Notes: generated by a model not told the origin, from the letters alone. A stretch of DNA of 64,000 nucleotides from Pseudeuparius sepicola (GCA_963920635.1 OY987307.1:20475735-20539734); one strand, 5' to 3'. Counted from the first letter of the stretch, positions 1 to 11,345 are shown. Numbers and translations: made by a program.

Positions 1-1560
1 ATTTTTTTGGTTAAATTTTGTTGAAAATACAATTAACACTAATCTAGTGATTAAATTGTAAATTATGTTAACAAGAAATAATGTACAACTAATTTACATA
101 GTGTTTATTAATTAAATTGATGTTCTACCCCTAAACAAGTTCGAATTATTTTTTCATTTGACTACAAATTAAAAATTTGGTAACCGGCAGATATGAAAAC
201 GTGCCAAGAGACACTTTTCGTTAGGTAATTAATGCGGTTCTTTTGCAATACAGTTTCAAATTTGATTTTTGAAAGGGCAGTATTTTTTAAATCAATGGAA
301 GGAAAACCCCATAACTCCGCTACTGGTTATTATTGGGCCTCCATAATATTACCAAATCTACTACCCTATAAAGTGCTGCTGCATAACAAATTTGGTTTAA
401 ATATCTCCACTATCTCCTCTTCAAATAAATTTTTCTCCCGACCGTTAAATTTCTGCTAGGAAATAATGGACCACCCTGTATAGGTTATCCATTTTGTTAC
501 ATGGCGACTAATTTAAAAATACGGTGTTACAGTAGATTTAACTAACTTCACATTCAACATAAGGGCGTGTAGGAAAACAATGTGCTATTACTTAGCAATG
601 TATTTGTGGTGTGTCGGTGGATATCACGCCTTACACAATAAACATAACCTTGTTTGCACTCGTTGTATAAATATCAATTTGTACCTATCTGTCGAAATTG
701 AAAAGTTAAGTTAAAAAAGCTGTTTTATTTAGTTTACCCTAAGAACTGAACTTGCGACGATGCATTTTCAGTTTCTGTCATCGAGGACATGCAGTCTTCT
801 AACACAACCTGATTGGTGTTTGTGTCTATTCAAAGATTGATCAGAACTTTTCTGTTGCATTGCAATTTCCTCAAAATGATCCAAACTAGTTGCCTTGGTT
901 ACCAAAGTTTATTGCAATTTTCAAGTAGGTACTCTCACTGACCAAGAATATCACAAATTCGTAGCGAAATCGCGTCCTAACCTTCAGGCGTTTCCACGGG
1001 GTGCGTCAAAAGTTTGGAACGGTGTTTATATTTCCTGAAATATTCGTTATTTTAAAAAGATGTTATAACAAAACTTCTGGACATATTTTTTGCCAATAAA
1101 CTGACGATATTCAATTTTTCTTGACGTAACTAATTTCATTGCATTTCAAAAAATGCAAAGAAAATAATGTCATGCTATTATTATATTAAAAAATCAAGTT
1201 GGATGCCAAAGCAACAGAATTGTTTACGTCTAGAAAAATTTAATAACCATTTGCTAAACTTTTTTTAAATATAGAATATCTCAGGATATATACACACCTT
1301 TTCAGACTGTTTAATCACCTTGTATAGGCAAAAGGAACGCTGAACATTTCAGAATATTCCTGGCCAACAAATCACAAAGTTGTAGAAAACCTATGGAAGT
1401 ACTACGGGGAAACACCAAAACAAAATATATAAATCGGGCCCTGTGACTTGTGACCTACAGGCCTCAGGTCAACAAACTAATCAAAAAAGTTATAAAACTG
1501 TAAGTATAATAATGCTTAAACTTGAAATTCAACAGCCAAAGTTTTAAGTAGGTTAGGGAG
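1..1560. other. AT-rich stretch without recognised gene
   Basis: No open frame here resembles a known protein and no strong inverted repeat was found. A short CACCCTGTATA motif near 465-480 looks like a lone terminus of the TA-flanked fold-back elements seen elsewhere in the window. The segment is probably intronic or downstream DNA of the minus-strand zinc-finger gene, which is inferred from position only. Confidence 0.4.
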
Positions 1561-1564
1561 TTTA

Positions 1565-2445
1565 CTTAAAACCGCTTGTTTTGACTTTTCTACCATTTTT
1601 AAAATCCAGGGCTGGCTACGATTTTTTATACCCCGATTTTCACGAGAACCATTTAGAGATTTTTTTATTTAAAATCTGACCCCCCAAAACCCTTATATAC
1701 GAAATTTGAACAAAAAATATACACGGACTTCCATTCGGCAGGTTGTCAAAAGGAGAAAAGGGCCACTCAAACACTGTTGGTGTGCAAAGATCCAGTACAA
1801 AATATACAGGGTGTTTTTCTCTGTGCCATGTCAACATACTGAATGTTTTGAAACTCTTTATAGGTCAAAGATCGGGTATATCAAAACCGCCCCAGACACT
1901 ATAAACGAACTAAGTCCAAACAGAGGCCTGCCAGTCAGTAAGTCCATATTATATGAGTTAAGGTGGCTGGTGTACCACAACAGGAAACGCACAGAAAATG
2001 TATCATCTTAGACAGTGACTTTGTTGAGAAAGGTACAATAATTTAAATTGGTTTTTATTTGTTGGTTGGCATTTTGTATAGAAATAAATTACATTTGGGA
2101 TTATTAATATTGTTTTAATAATACCAGAGCACCCATGACTCGTATAAAGTTTAATAAAAATTCAGCATTTTGAGATGGCACATAGAAAAATACCCCGTAT
2201 ATTTTTGTATTGAATCTTTGATTGGTCTTGAGAGGATTCCATGGCGCACTTTACTCGTCATATGCCTTTAAAATTCCTATTTTGCTCATATTTGGCACTC
2301 TGTAGAATCAGTGACTATAATAGTCACTGATAGAATAGAACAGTCTTGATTAACGCTGTGTTGTTAGATTTTAAATAAAAAAATCGCGATATTATTTTGC
2401 ATTTTAAAAATGGTAGGAATGTCAAAATAGGTGGTTTTTGAGGGC
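1565..2445. repeat. Fold-back repeat interrupted by a smaller MITE
   Basis: The left part (about 1570-1695) reappears as its reverse complement at about 2367-2440; both carry the shared core TACCATTTTTAAAA next to a T-rich strand. A diverged copy of the left arm in opposite orientation lies at 28800-28965, so this is a dispersed family. A second fold-back (1807-2197) sits in the middle and presumably arrived later. Arm divergence suggests an old insertion. Confidence 0.6.
1807..2197. mobile_element. TA-flanked MITE (CAGGGTGTTTTTCT terminus)
   Basis: The left terminus reads CAGGGTGTTTTTCTCTGTG after TA. The right end is its inverted, slightly mutated copy, ending CCCCG before TA. The inverted arms run about 45 bp, to a shared segment around ATTCAG. 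A TA target and a CAGGG start suggest a non-autonomous Tc1/mariner-superfamily element. No coding capacity is apparent; the open frames across it come from the repeat. Confidence 0.6.
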
Positions 2446-2791
2446 CCTTCAAACAAACAAAAATTCAGGCGATTAACAAAGATTTTTATGGGTTTGTATA
2501 AGTTTAACCGTCATAAATAATCAACTTCACTGTTTGAGCTATTTCCGAGCATTTTAACATTTTTAGTTAGTGATAACCAAATTGTCACTCTTTCTCTTTT
2601 TGTCTTGGTCGGGATATTTTCCATCATTTACCCCCCTACCAGGGATTTAGCTTTTTGCCGATACCTACCACTCAAGGTAAAAATGATAACCAAATTATTC
2701 GCTAACTTTCGGTTCAAGAAAACGATTTTTAAAATGGATAGGCGTTGAGGCATTTATAGTCCGGCAAAATATTGATATACCCAATAGTAGA

Positions 2792-4263
2792 CAGGGGGAG
2801 TTTTTTTCGATGACCACTATGGGGATCTCGGAAACTAGCAGAACTAGAACAAAGGTTAAATGGGGAAAGAATTGCGGTTTTGAATGCTCAATCTAGTGCC
2901 CCTTTTGGATTTTTAAAAAAGTTCATGGCTCACTAGATATTTTGAAAAGAGTGATTTTTGCTATTTCATCAGATCTCTGTAGCTCCGTTATTTCTGATTA
3001 TACAGAAAAACTGTAGAGACAAAAATTGTAGATAATTTTGGGCTTAATAAGATAATCTAATCCAATTTTTTATTTTGTTTGTGATTTTTGATATGTGACA
3101 AACTCGTGTTTTTTTAAATGAAAATCATAGTAGGCTGTGGCCTTATCAAATCGGCCATTTTTTTTATCTTTCCAAAGATATAATACTCGGCATAGTTATT
3201 ATTAAAAATAAAAGAGCCATGGCTAATTTCTGTTTTTTTTTTAATTTTCACATATAGTCAGCCTTGAAATATTTTCATAATTACGTTATATTTTATAATT
3301 AGACATATTTCAAACTTTCTAATATTTCGTTTTTAGCTGGTAACAAAATAAAACAAAAATTAAAAAACCCAAATTCAAATTATTATTATTTTAAAAGGTG
3401 TTCAAACAATCCACCAATATTATTTGTGCAAATATTGCATCTTTCTAAAGTTGAATTTGCCGCCTTTCTTAGAGAGCGCCTGTCAATACTGGCAATTGCT
3501 TCTAAAACAGCTGCTCTTGATTCGTCAATTGTCTCATACTTTATTTTGTACTATTCCCCACAAAAATAAATCCAAAACAGACAAATCGGGGGATCGGGGC
3601 GGCCAGGAAATAGGTCTATTTCTCCCTATTTGGATAGAGTAATTTCTTACGGGCAAATAATTATGTGGTGGAGCTCCATCATGATATTTTTTGTTTTATT
3701 TTGTTACATTTTGTTACCAGCCAAAAATAAAATATTTGAAAGTTTGAAGTATGTCTTATTATAAAATAGAACGTAATTATGACAATATTCTATGGCTGAC
3801 TGTGAAAATTAAAAAAAAAATCAGACAATTAGCAATAGCTCTTTTATTTTTTATAATAAATATGCCGAGTATTATATCTTTGGAAAGCTCAAAAAATGGC
3901 GGATTTGATAAGGCCAGAGCCAACTATGATTAACATTTAAAAAACAGAAGTTTATGTCATATCTCAAAAATAACAAACAAAATAAAAAATTGGATCAGAT
4001 TATCTTATTAAGCCCAAAATTATCTACAATTTTTGTCTCCACAGTTTTTCTGCATAATTAGAAATAAGGAAGCTACAGAGATCTGATGAAATAGCAAAAA
4101 ATCACTCCTTTCAAAATATCTAGTGAGCCATGAACTTTTTTAAAAATCCAATCAGGGCATTAGATTGAGCATTCAAAACTTCAATTCATTCCCCATTCAA
4201 CCTTTATTCTAGCTCTGCTAGTTTCCGAAATCCCCATAGTGGTCATAAAAAAAACTCACCCTG
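2792..4263. mobile_element. Long-TIR DNA transposon with degraded transposase in its loop
   Basis: The first roughly 600 bp (from CAGGGGGAGTTTTTTT) reappear as a close reverse complement ending AACTCACCCTG at 4263, followed by TA. The arms extend inward almost to a central 300-bp loop. That loop encodes, on the minus strand, the C-terminal half of a DDE/D transposase (listed separately). Arms this long with a transposase remnant as loop suggest an internally rearranged copy of an autonomous element, since most TA-flanked relatives have short TIRs. Confidence 0.75.
3386..3692 (-). pseudogene. Tc1/mariner-superfamily transposase remnant (C-terminal half)
   Basis: Minus-strand translation gives DGAPPHNYLPVRNY, then WPPRSPDLSVLDLFLWG, then after a frameshift near 3535 a continuation YETIDESRAAVLEAIA, ending NIGGLFEHLLK and a stop at 3386. 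These match the second and third catalytic-acid blocks and the C-terminal tail of mariner-like transposases common in insects. The second acid is the D of DGAPP and the third the D of LD, 35 residues apart. N-terminal DNA-binding and first catalytic blocks are absent. The gene is dead but identifies the surrounding long-TIR element. Family assignment rests on motif recognition, not on an alignment. Confidence 0.75.
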
Positions 4264-4424
4264 TAGATCTACTCATTGGAACTTCGGCTCGGCTACTGCC
4301 AACACCCCGACACCTACAATCTAGAGAATACTATAAGTCGGGTCACTTCTTTGTTCTCTCGGGAAAAACAACAATTTTTTGCGACTGCTCGTAAATCAGC
4401 GTCACCGCGGCCTGTGTAAGCTTA

Positions 4425-5042
4425 AGGGCCCCATTCACGTTGAGATTGGTATCGATACATGTTGCAAGTATCAGTATCTTGATTCAAATCGTATAGGTAG
4501 TGTATTTAGCTGTCTCAGTATCGCTGTATCAGCATCAGCTGGTATCACCGTCAGTATCACTGTAGTGAAACTTCGATACCGCGCGCTGATATTTTTACTT
4601 GTCACAACGTGTATGTTGATGTTTTTGTATCGCGCTACTAAAAAATATAAAACAGTTTATTTTCAACATGGCAGATTGCGAGTTTTGGGAGGAATTTCTC
4701 CGTAGTTACAAACTATATCCGTGTTTATGGAACTCAAAGTGCAAAGAATATTCAAATAGGCAACTTAGAAAATCGGCAAAAACAGTTTTGGTAGAGGAAA
4801 GGTATGCTAATAGTGATCGTAATTTTGTCATGAAGAAAATACACAGCTTTCGTTGCGCCTTTCGACGAGAACTTAAAAAAGTTGTTGCGCCATTTCTGCA
4901 TCACATGTGAACTGAACTGATGTTTCATGAGTTCGTCTCAACGTGCATGAACGGAAAACAAATGGAAACAAATCTTAGATACATGTATCGCCGTTTGTCG
5001 TGATACACGTATCGATACCGATCTCAACGTGAATGGGGCCCT
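4425..5042. mobile_element. PIF/Harbinger-type non-autonomous element
   Basis: Termini are AGGGCCCCATTCACGTTGAG and its inverted counterpart ending GAATGGGGCCCT, with TIRs of about 36 bp reaching GGTATCGATAC. The element is flanked by a 3-bp target-site duplication, TTA at 4422-4424 and 5043-5045. TWA duplications and G-rich TIRs are the hallmark of PIF/Harbinger. It is 618 bp and carries a MADF ORF, which fits the Myb/SANT-like accessory protein of that superfamily. No DDE transposase is present, so it would need help in trans. Confidence 0.85.
4668..4910 (+). CDS. Short MADF-domain protein, Harbinger accessory type
   Basis: The 80-residue frame opens MADCEFWEEFLRSYKLYP and continues with CLWN, then Y.NRQLR.SA, then a basic C-terminus (CAFRRELKK). 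That order of FW.EFL..Y, P.LWN and Y.NR..R is the MADF (Myb/SANT-like in Adf-1) DNA-binding fold, found in Adf-1 relatives and in the second ORF of PIF/Harbinger transposons. It lies wholly inside a TTA-flanked Harbinger element, so I read it as that element's DNA-binding accessory protein, which would recruit the transposase to the TIRs in the nucleus. Full-length proteins of this kind usually carry a longer C-terminal part; only the MADF head remains. The ATG at 4668 is just before the domain. Whether it is expressed is unknown. Confidence 0.65.
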   Translation: MADCEFWEEFLRSYKLYPCLWNSKCKEYSNRQLRKSAKTVLVEERYANSDRNFVMKKIHSFRCAFRRELKKVVAPFLHHM

Positions 5043-5210
5043 TTATTTTCTTCTACCAGAAGATATCCATCGCCGTACTCCGATGACGGCGGGCCGAGGG
5101 AGCGGGAGAGGGCAGGGGGGAAACGTTTGTTTACGCAAGGCCAAGTGCCCAGACTTATTAGTATATCTCTGGGCGCTGCCCACAATATGAACCGCTGCTG
5201 CTTCTCTCAC

Positions 5211-5436
5211 CTGTGTGCAGCCTGGTGTGCTGCTGGACGTGGCTGAGCTGCTTGAACCGCCGCTCGCAGTACGAGCACTTGTACGGCTTCTCGCCGGTGT
5301 GGACCCGGATGTGCTGCACCAGCTGGTGGTTGGACGAGAACGACTTGAGGCACTGCTGGCACTGGTGCGGCTTGACGTCGCTGCGGCCGGTCAGCTCGCG
5401 CGCGTGCATCTGCATGGCGCTCTTGTGCATGAATAT
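5211..5436 (-). CDS. Internal exon, C2H2 zinc-finger transcription factor (rotund/squeeze/lin-29 type)
   Basis: This 226-bp exon is bounded by a pyrimidine-rich acceptor (CCTTTCCAG, ending at 5437) and a consensus donor (GTGAGA, from 5210). It enters in phase 0 and leaves after one base of a codon. The 75 codons start with the second half of a finger (FMHKSAMQMH), then the full fingers KPHQCQQCLKSFSSNH..LVQH and KPYKCSYCERRFKQLSH..QQH, each followed by HTGE or HTG linkers. The near-perfect linker and the SFSSNHQLVQHIRVH and FKQLSHVQQHTRLH helices are those I associate with insect rotund/squeeze and vertebrate ZNF362/ZNF384 (lin-29 family) nuclear DNA-binding regulators. The first finger's Cys pair must be in an upstream exon and the remaining fingers in exons left of the window. 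GC content is far above the flanks. rotund versus squeeze cannot be decided here. Confidence 0.85.
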
Positions 5437-5587
5437 CTGGAAAGGCGGGAGAGGTGGCCGGTTAGGGCGGGGTCGCGCGAGGCGGGATGTGGCGTTCGTG
5501 TGGTGGTTGGTAGTACGGTGTGATCTGGCTGCTCTGTGGAGGCCGAGCGGTGTATTGAGCTTCGACAAGGGAGAGGTCAAGAGTTAC

Positions 5588-6161
5588 GGATCGGGAGATA
5601 GTGACAGATTTTTGGACGTGATTTTACTCAGTATGCCTTGCAAAGGGCATTATGTGGCACATATTCTCACAATAATAAGGTATGAATCAGAGAGTCATCC
5701 TGGGTTCTTCATGTGAAATGTTATTTAATCTTTTAAACGATTTATTCAATGTAAAGTGTACTTGGACATGCGCAAACGGTATGCCATCTTTTCTTCAGCA
5801 GTTTCATAACAAGAACTTGCATACTTCTCATTGGCAGCCTGTTCAGAAAGTGGAAAAATTCATTATTAAAATACAAGATCACGTGGCAATAATAGCCCTT
5901 TGGACCCTCCCTAACGGTATGCCTATGGTTTTCCGAGGAATTTTCTATTTGAACTTCATTATAAAACACATGGCAGCCTGTATAACATCATATCAAAACG
6001 CATATTTTTTGAATAATTGAAAACTCCGTTTTTCACATGAAGAACCCAGGATGACTCTCTGATTCATACCTTATTATTGTGAGAATATGTGCCACATAAT
6101 GCCCTTTGCAAGGCATACTGAGTAAAATCACGTCCAAAAATCTGTCACTATCTCCCGGTCT
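5588..6161. mobile_element. Fold-back element family F, copy 1
   Basis: The left terminus CGGGAGATAGTGACAG at 5588 reappears inverted ending at 6161 (CTATCTCCCGGTC); about 125 bp of arm match, including the GAATCAGAGAGTCATCC block. The left arm is internally deleted relative to copy 2 (31638-32497), while the right arm is nearly complete. The insertion sits about 150 bp upstream of the acceptor of the zinc-finger exon, inside the intron. The family has no coding capacity; the open frames across it are arm sequence. Confidence 0.8.
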
Positions 6162-8065
6162 ATTACCTATGCCTCAAAATTGTTGGTCCTTCCGACCTTT
6201 CCTTGGCGCCCCGATGAGCTACATTGTTACAAGTATTTGGCACTGATTTGATGATCCATAGGAAATATTATGGTTTTAAAGAACAACAAAAAGTTCGTAA
6301 GATTCTGGCTGTGTAACGAGTAGCAGTGTAGTAGTTTATATACTTACTGAAACTCCCCTTCGAAATTTAGAGTTGCATGTAACAAATATATTATATATTT
6401 TTTCCCAGCCACAAGTTTATTCAAAAGTTTAATAGTAATTTACATAACCAGTGGGATATGGACATTATTAACGCACGCATGTGAAGTTGCACGACGAGGC
6501 CGTAGATAATATGGGCCCGATCGTTGTTATTTAAAGAAGTTGTGGTTAATTTTTAATTTTTTAATAGATACAAAAATGCAACCCGCCCCACGAACATATT
6601 TACGTCTTAAGTCTTTTGATAAATTCGAAAAGTGCCGTTCTAGAAATCAAAGGAGATGGTAAAACTCTTAATTGGGTCTTGTACTCTCCAATACCGAAAG
6701 AAACCTCGAAAATCCGATATTTAACCAAATTTCCTCCCGATTTTCAAGTTTCGAGAAACGGGACGGCTGTAGAATTAGCGAAATTGACGGGAAATCCTGA
6801 GGAACCGCTCTTAGAAGTTGCGTGTTTTTTCTCATTTTTTGATTTTTTGGGGGCACCGGAAGCATCCGCACCTCACCTGAAGGCTTGAGGGAAGCTTTAA
6901 AAATTCCGACCCCAGAGCCCCGAGCCGAAATAACTTAGCTGTAGCTCGGCGAAAAAGGGCAATTTCTGACCGTTTTCGGACTCTGGCTTATAGGTGACGG
7001 GAAATGCCGACCAATCACGTAAAAAAGATGCGTCCCACCTGTCGTTTTTTTCCTTAATAAGTCGAAAACGGGAATAGTATATTTCATTGCGAGTCTGGAA
7101 ATAAAGATTTTTCCGTGCGCGCGTGACAAATTCCCGTGTGAGGCGCAACCGAACTCGGGAAGTCATGCAAGCACGGAAAAATCTATTTCTGGACGTGTAA
7201 TGAACGATATTTTTTATTATACTTCTCTGAAAATGGAAACTTAAAACATTTTATCTTCATATTATAATAAATTTAATTGACAAAAAATAAACAATGCAGA
7301 CAATAGTGTTTGGTATGTATATGATGCGTTTCCATGGATACTCTCAAATTATTTCAAAGGTGCTTTGTTGTAAATTAGTTATTGTCAGATAAGGTGAATA
7401 GAACGTCAAAAATATTACAGAAATGTATCTAAATATTGAAACACTTACGAATTAAAATACAAAATAAGTACATGTTTAATATCATTTAGTTTACTTTGCT
7501 GTATATTTTTATTTTAAAGCCATATATTCGTTATTTTTATTCAGCGCACGGAAAGTTTTTTCATGCGCTGTTTCCGTGCGCTAGCCCGAAAAACCCCATC
7601 TTTCATTATTGCTAAAACAGATGAGAATAAGGTGTTTTCAAAGTAGTAGTATAGTATAATAAAAATAATTTAAGTAAGTATAAGTAAGTATAAGTAAGTT
7701 TAAGTAAGTATAATAAAAATAATTTTCCTGAAAAAGTTTCGTTAAATATGTTGACCCGTTCTCCGGCCATCTCGCCGTACCGTCAGATTTCGCGAAAAAC
7801 GCGTTTGAAAAATTTTTTCGGTAGGTATGCGAGTATGGCATTGCTGTATAGCGGGACTTCGCACACAACTCGCGTCCCCGAGGGCCAGACTTGCCCCCGT
7901 CTTTCGCGCAGTATTTAACTGCGGAGAATTTTTAAAATTTGATAAAAAAAATGTTAATAAAATTGGTTGAGAACACAAGTTAACTGTGATCATATTTTGT
8001 AACCATATATCAACAAAGCACAAACAAAGCCGCGGCAACAAATTAGTTCTGTTAAATTTTCAAAG
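6162..8065. other. Intronic stretch with a GC-richer island and small hairpins
   Basis: No recognisable protein is present. A frame at 6616-6888 stays open but shows no motif. The interval 6890-7190 is GC-richer than its surroundings. It ends in an imperfect inverted repeat at about 7095-7190, built on TTTTTCCGTGC, whose core recurs near 7546 and 7585. A TAAGTAAG/TAAGTATA microsatellite lies at 7664-7712. The island could be intronic regulatory DNA; this is inference. Confidence 0.35.
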
Positions 8066-8089
8066 TTGAATAAACACCATCTTGTAAAA

Positions 8090-8373
8090 ATGAGTTCAGG
8101 CGAAGACAATATCCCTTCGTACATTGAAAATGCAGCTTCAAGTGTCATTTTAAATCTTGTGCCAGAGAAATCACGAGAAAAATACCAGCTGGCTGGCTGG
8201 TATAGAGAAAATAATGTTGGAAACATGAGTAGTGAAAAGCACTATTAGTATATCTTAACTAAGCAAGATACAGAAGCATTCATCCCTTTGGTGTTACTAT
8301 CTCATGTTAAGGACAGAATTTTCACTTAAGCAAAATGTCGACATCAAGAAATACGCATTAGTTCGGTTATAAA
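8090..8373 (+). pseudogene. Crypton-like tyrosine recombinase, N-terminal domain remnant
   Basis: The frame from the ATG at 8090 reads ILNLVPEKSREKYQ, then WYRENNVGNMSSE. A shifted frame at about 8285-8373 reads SLWCYYLMLRTEF followed by SLKQNVDIKKYALV and a stop. These two blocks, in this order, resemble the N-terminal SAM-like DNA-binding region of insect Crypton-derived proteins, which have LLPEKS..RY, W..ENNV and SLW.YYSMLR..L..K.NVDI. The catalytic tyrosine-recombinase domain is not found downstream, and there is at least one frameshift plus a small deletion after KYQ, so this is a dead fragment. Identification is from memory of the family, and a profile search is needed. Confidence 0.55.
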
Positions 8374-10660
8374 TTAAAAAAAAAAAACACTAGTTCGGTA
8401 ATATACGTCATTATGACATTAAATATAGTGTCAAATCGTGCCTATTTATCACACGACAAATCTACATAAAAAATTAAGAACTACAGATTATGACTTAAAT
8501 AAATTATCTCATAGATTCGCATCCATTTTTTAGACTTAGCTTTTACATAATTTCCGTTTTTTATACTCATATAGCATTTGGTTTACTAGATGTTGCAACT
8601 TATTTGGCTATTTATTGCGATTTTTTGGACTGCCTAGCAATACTTACGCTGCAATGACCTTAATATATACATTAATAAAATATATCTAGCAACCATGAAA
8701 CTTGCTTCAATTTTAATATGTTTAATAACGATCGTTTTATAAAATGATTTTAACCAGAAAGAATACGAATTATGCGGAAGAAAAACTAATAATATCAATA
8801 TTTCTCCAGTTTCAAATAAGAATGCCCTAATAGACTAAAATCGATAAGCAGTTACAGGGTTAGAACAGCCGACTAGTAAATGTTAGGTCCCGAGTTCAAG
8901 TCCCATGCAAGACCCCAACTTTTTTCATTTTTTATTATTATTGCTGCACGCTGTCCCCTATATTTACACCGATTATCATTTTTAGTATTTGAACAATAAT
9001 TGTTATTACGAAGATTATTATATAAATGTCGATAGCAGGAAAAATTTTCTCAACAAATCAGCATCGCAAAACTAATTCAATGAACGATTTGTAAGTATAG
9101 TACCTCGATTAACTGAGAGGAATTAGAACGTCATCCTACTTCACAATTATATCTAATTTTCTAGGTTATGTCATTTCTAATTGGGAGCAAAAATTATTAT
9201 TATCCATAGGCCAAACGCAGCAGTAGAAGATCAGTCGGTTCGTTCTAAATAAGTTTGCAGTCGCGACTTTTTTAAAAAAACGTTCATCAATGCTAACGTG
9301 GGAATAAATCAGTCACAATAATATAAATATGTTTGCTAATTGATATTATACCGGAAAAAGCTGAAGCTCATTTGATTAATTAAGAATTTAATGCAATATA
9401 TATTGATTTATAACTTTTACCATTCTATGTAATGTTGTTTATATACAGTTTTTTTATTAGCTAAAAACTTTCGTATATAACAACCCTATACATACAAGCA
9501 AGATAATAAGGATGGTATTAAAAAGTACACGAATTGTATTGCCAGATTAAAGTCTCAAAAAATTATCTAACATGCGAGGCGTTGCATTTATCAGATGGAC
9601 GTTAATAATTATTGTCATTATAGACTACACACTTTCATAAAATGTACCTATATTACTGGATAATTTCAATTTTGTAACTTCTAAGATATATGGAACTAAA
9701 CATTCCTATACTGATTGGTTGTATCTTACATTAGCGTTTAATTTTCGAGACATAGAGAGGAAATCTCACTAGGTTAATATTATATTATAATAGTATATCG
9801 GAACTAAGGTCTGTTTTGATAAATATCCGGTAGAAAGAAATATCATTGTATATTAACAGAAGACGTTATAAATCAATTATAGGCATACTTTCAAAATTCC
9901 GGAGTCATTCTGTTTGGAGTAACCGTAAAATTCATAAAAAAGAGCCAATATATTCATTCCCCGTGGCTTTATTTGCATTTCGAAAAGGCTCGTTCGTCCG
10001 TACAGCACAATAGACATTTTGCTCGCCGGGTTTTTTTAAAAAGCCCCGGAACAATTAAAGGAGAAAATGCGCACATTGATCAAGTCATACTCCTACGCTT
10101 GCTTCGTTTCATATTCTTATACTGGGCGATCCTTCAATGGAATCACTAAAAGTTGCTTCGTTGACTTCGTTGAATTCTTAACCAGAAACAAATATCTAGA
10201 GGTAACATAAGTTTAGTTTATTTTCAATGCCCTGTGCCCCAAAAGATGGAATGTAGTTCATAACGACGTTCTATTTTTGGTAGGTCTCAATTGTTTCCTA
10301 ATTACAGAAATCTAATAAAAATTGCATATTTTGCACATATCATCATTACATTCAAAGTATGAGAGTGGGAAGGCTAATTTTTAGTTGGGTATTCATTGAT
10401 TTTACAAATTAGAGTTGATTTGTTAATTTTCTTTACAATGTAATCTGTAACATGTTTTAACCATAGTAATCTGTAAATTTTTTTTATCCCTATTAGATTG
10501 AGAGGAAGGTTCTACATTTTTACTGATCTTTTTTGTGATACATTGAGCTCCTCTGCATCTTAATATTATGGGAAATCTCCAACTTGTGAATCGGATGGTA
10601 AATAGTTAAAGTTAAATTATACTAAAAAATGGTTTAAAACAAAATATAATATATAAATAT
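8374..10660. other. Intronic AT-rich stretch, no gene recognised
   Basis: No frame of note on either strand. A tRNA-like fragment sits near 8850-8935 (listed separately). A short GC-richer block at 9955-10100 contains mixed ATTAAAG and CGCCGGG motifs, as in other putative regulatory islands. The remainder is low-complexity AT-rich sequence without clear inverted repeats. Confidence 0.35.
8850..8935 (+). repeat. Possible tRNA-derived SINE head or tRNA relic
   Basis: The stretch contains a B-box-like GAGTTCAAGTCCC preceded about 35 bp upstream by TTAGAACAGCCGACTAG, which could be a decayed A-box. It ends near a T-rich run. The arms do not fold into a convincing cloverleaf, so I do not call a functional tRNA. 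Confidence 0.25.
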
Positions 10661-10662
10661 CA

Positions 10663-11345
10663 AATAAGCTTAAACGCATAGGCAATCGTTTTAATGTCAA
10701 AAAATATTTAAAACCAAAAAGACATTAAGATTAAGAAATGAAACAATTTAATGAGGTACAAAGTTCAAAAAAGTGCATTTATAAAATTCCTTGCGAATGT
10801 GGAAAGTTCTATGTTGGGGTGACTTGTAGGCCATTTATATTATGTGAACACTCTTTTAGTAACAATCATAGGATTTTGTGGGATATGTCCAAGCCAATTC
10901 TCAAAGAAGTAGGAAATAGACGAAACATTAAAGAATCAGCATTTATTCTAGGAATACGGACAACCGTGTTGCTGAATGTTCAGTGGACTTTAGTAAAATA
11001 TTATTGCCAGCTATTCAACGAGACGTTAGTATAGATAGTTAGATACAACACAGAGTACAATATCGGACATGTGGTTAGGCTATTGTTTCTGTTGTCATGG
11101 CATTTTAACTTGGCATTAATTAATCTGTCATTTCACTTTTATGTGACATGATCTTTGAGAAAGGAGGAAGATTTATTCATTTATTCTCCGGAAGCTCAGA
11201 AAACAAATTTGTTGAATATATTTTTTGAGTTAAACGTTCAAAGCTTGTTTCATTTAGTGTTCAAAATTCATGAATTTTCCAGGAGACTTAAAAATTTTTT
11301 CTTTTAATCAGTTTGGTAGCGAGAAACCCGATTAAAAATTAAATG
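10663..11345 (+). mobile_element. Penelope-like element, 3' fragment with GIY-YIG remnant (copy 1)
   Basis: The frame at 10738-11034 contains IYKIPCECGKFYVGVT, the GIY-YIG endonuclease signature of Penelope-like retroelements, followed after a deletion of about 75 bp by CEHSFSNNHRILWD and a C-terminal tail. Alignment by eye to the fuller copy at 33.9-35.8 kb (upstream AACGCATAGGCAATCG; same GIY-YIG) shows that deletion directly. The 3' untranslated part (to about 11345) matches the 22.7-24.5 kb copy. The RT domain is missing. It is a 5'-truncated, dead insertion in the host intron, in plus orientation, opposite to the gene. Confidence 0.75.

Noticed and set aside
5213..5716. Long open frames antisense to the zinc-finger exon
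   Set aside because: They are shadows of the GC-rich minus-strand exon; no domain, and the opposite strand has recognisable zinc fingers with splice sites.
7664..7712. Telomere-like or CRISPR-like repeat
   Set aside because: It is a simple TAAGTATA/TAAGTAAG microsatellite with no spacers and no TTAGG pattern.
8850..8935. Functional tRNA gene
   Set aside because: A B-box-like motif is present but the acceptor and anticodon arms do not pair; at most a SINE or tRNA relic.
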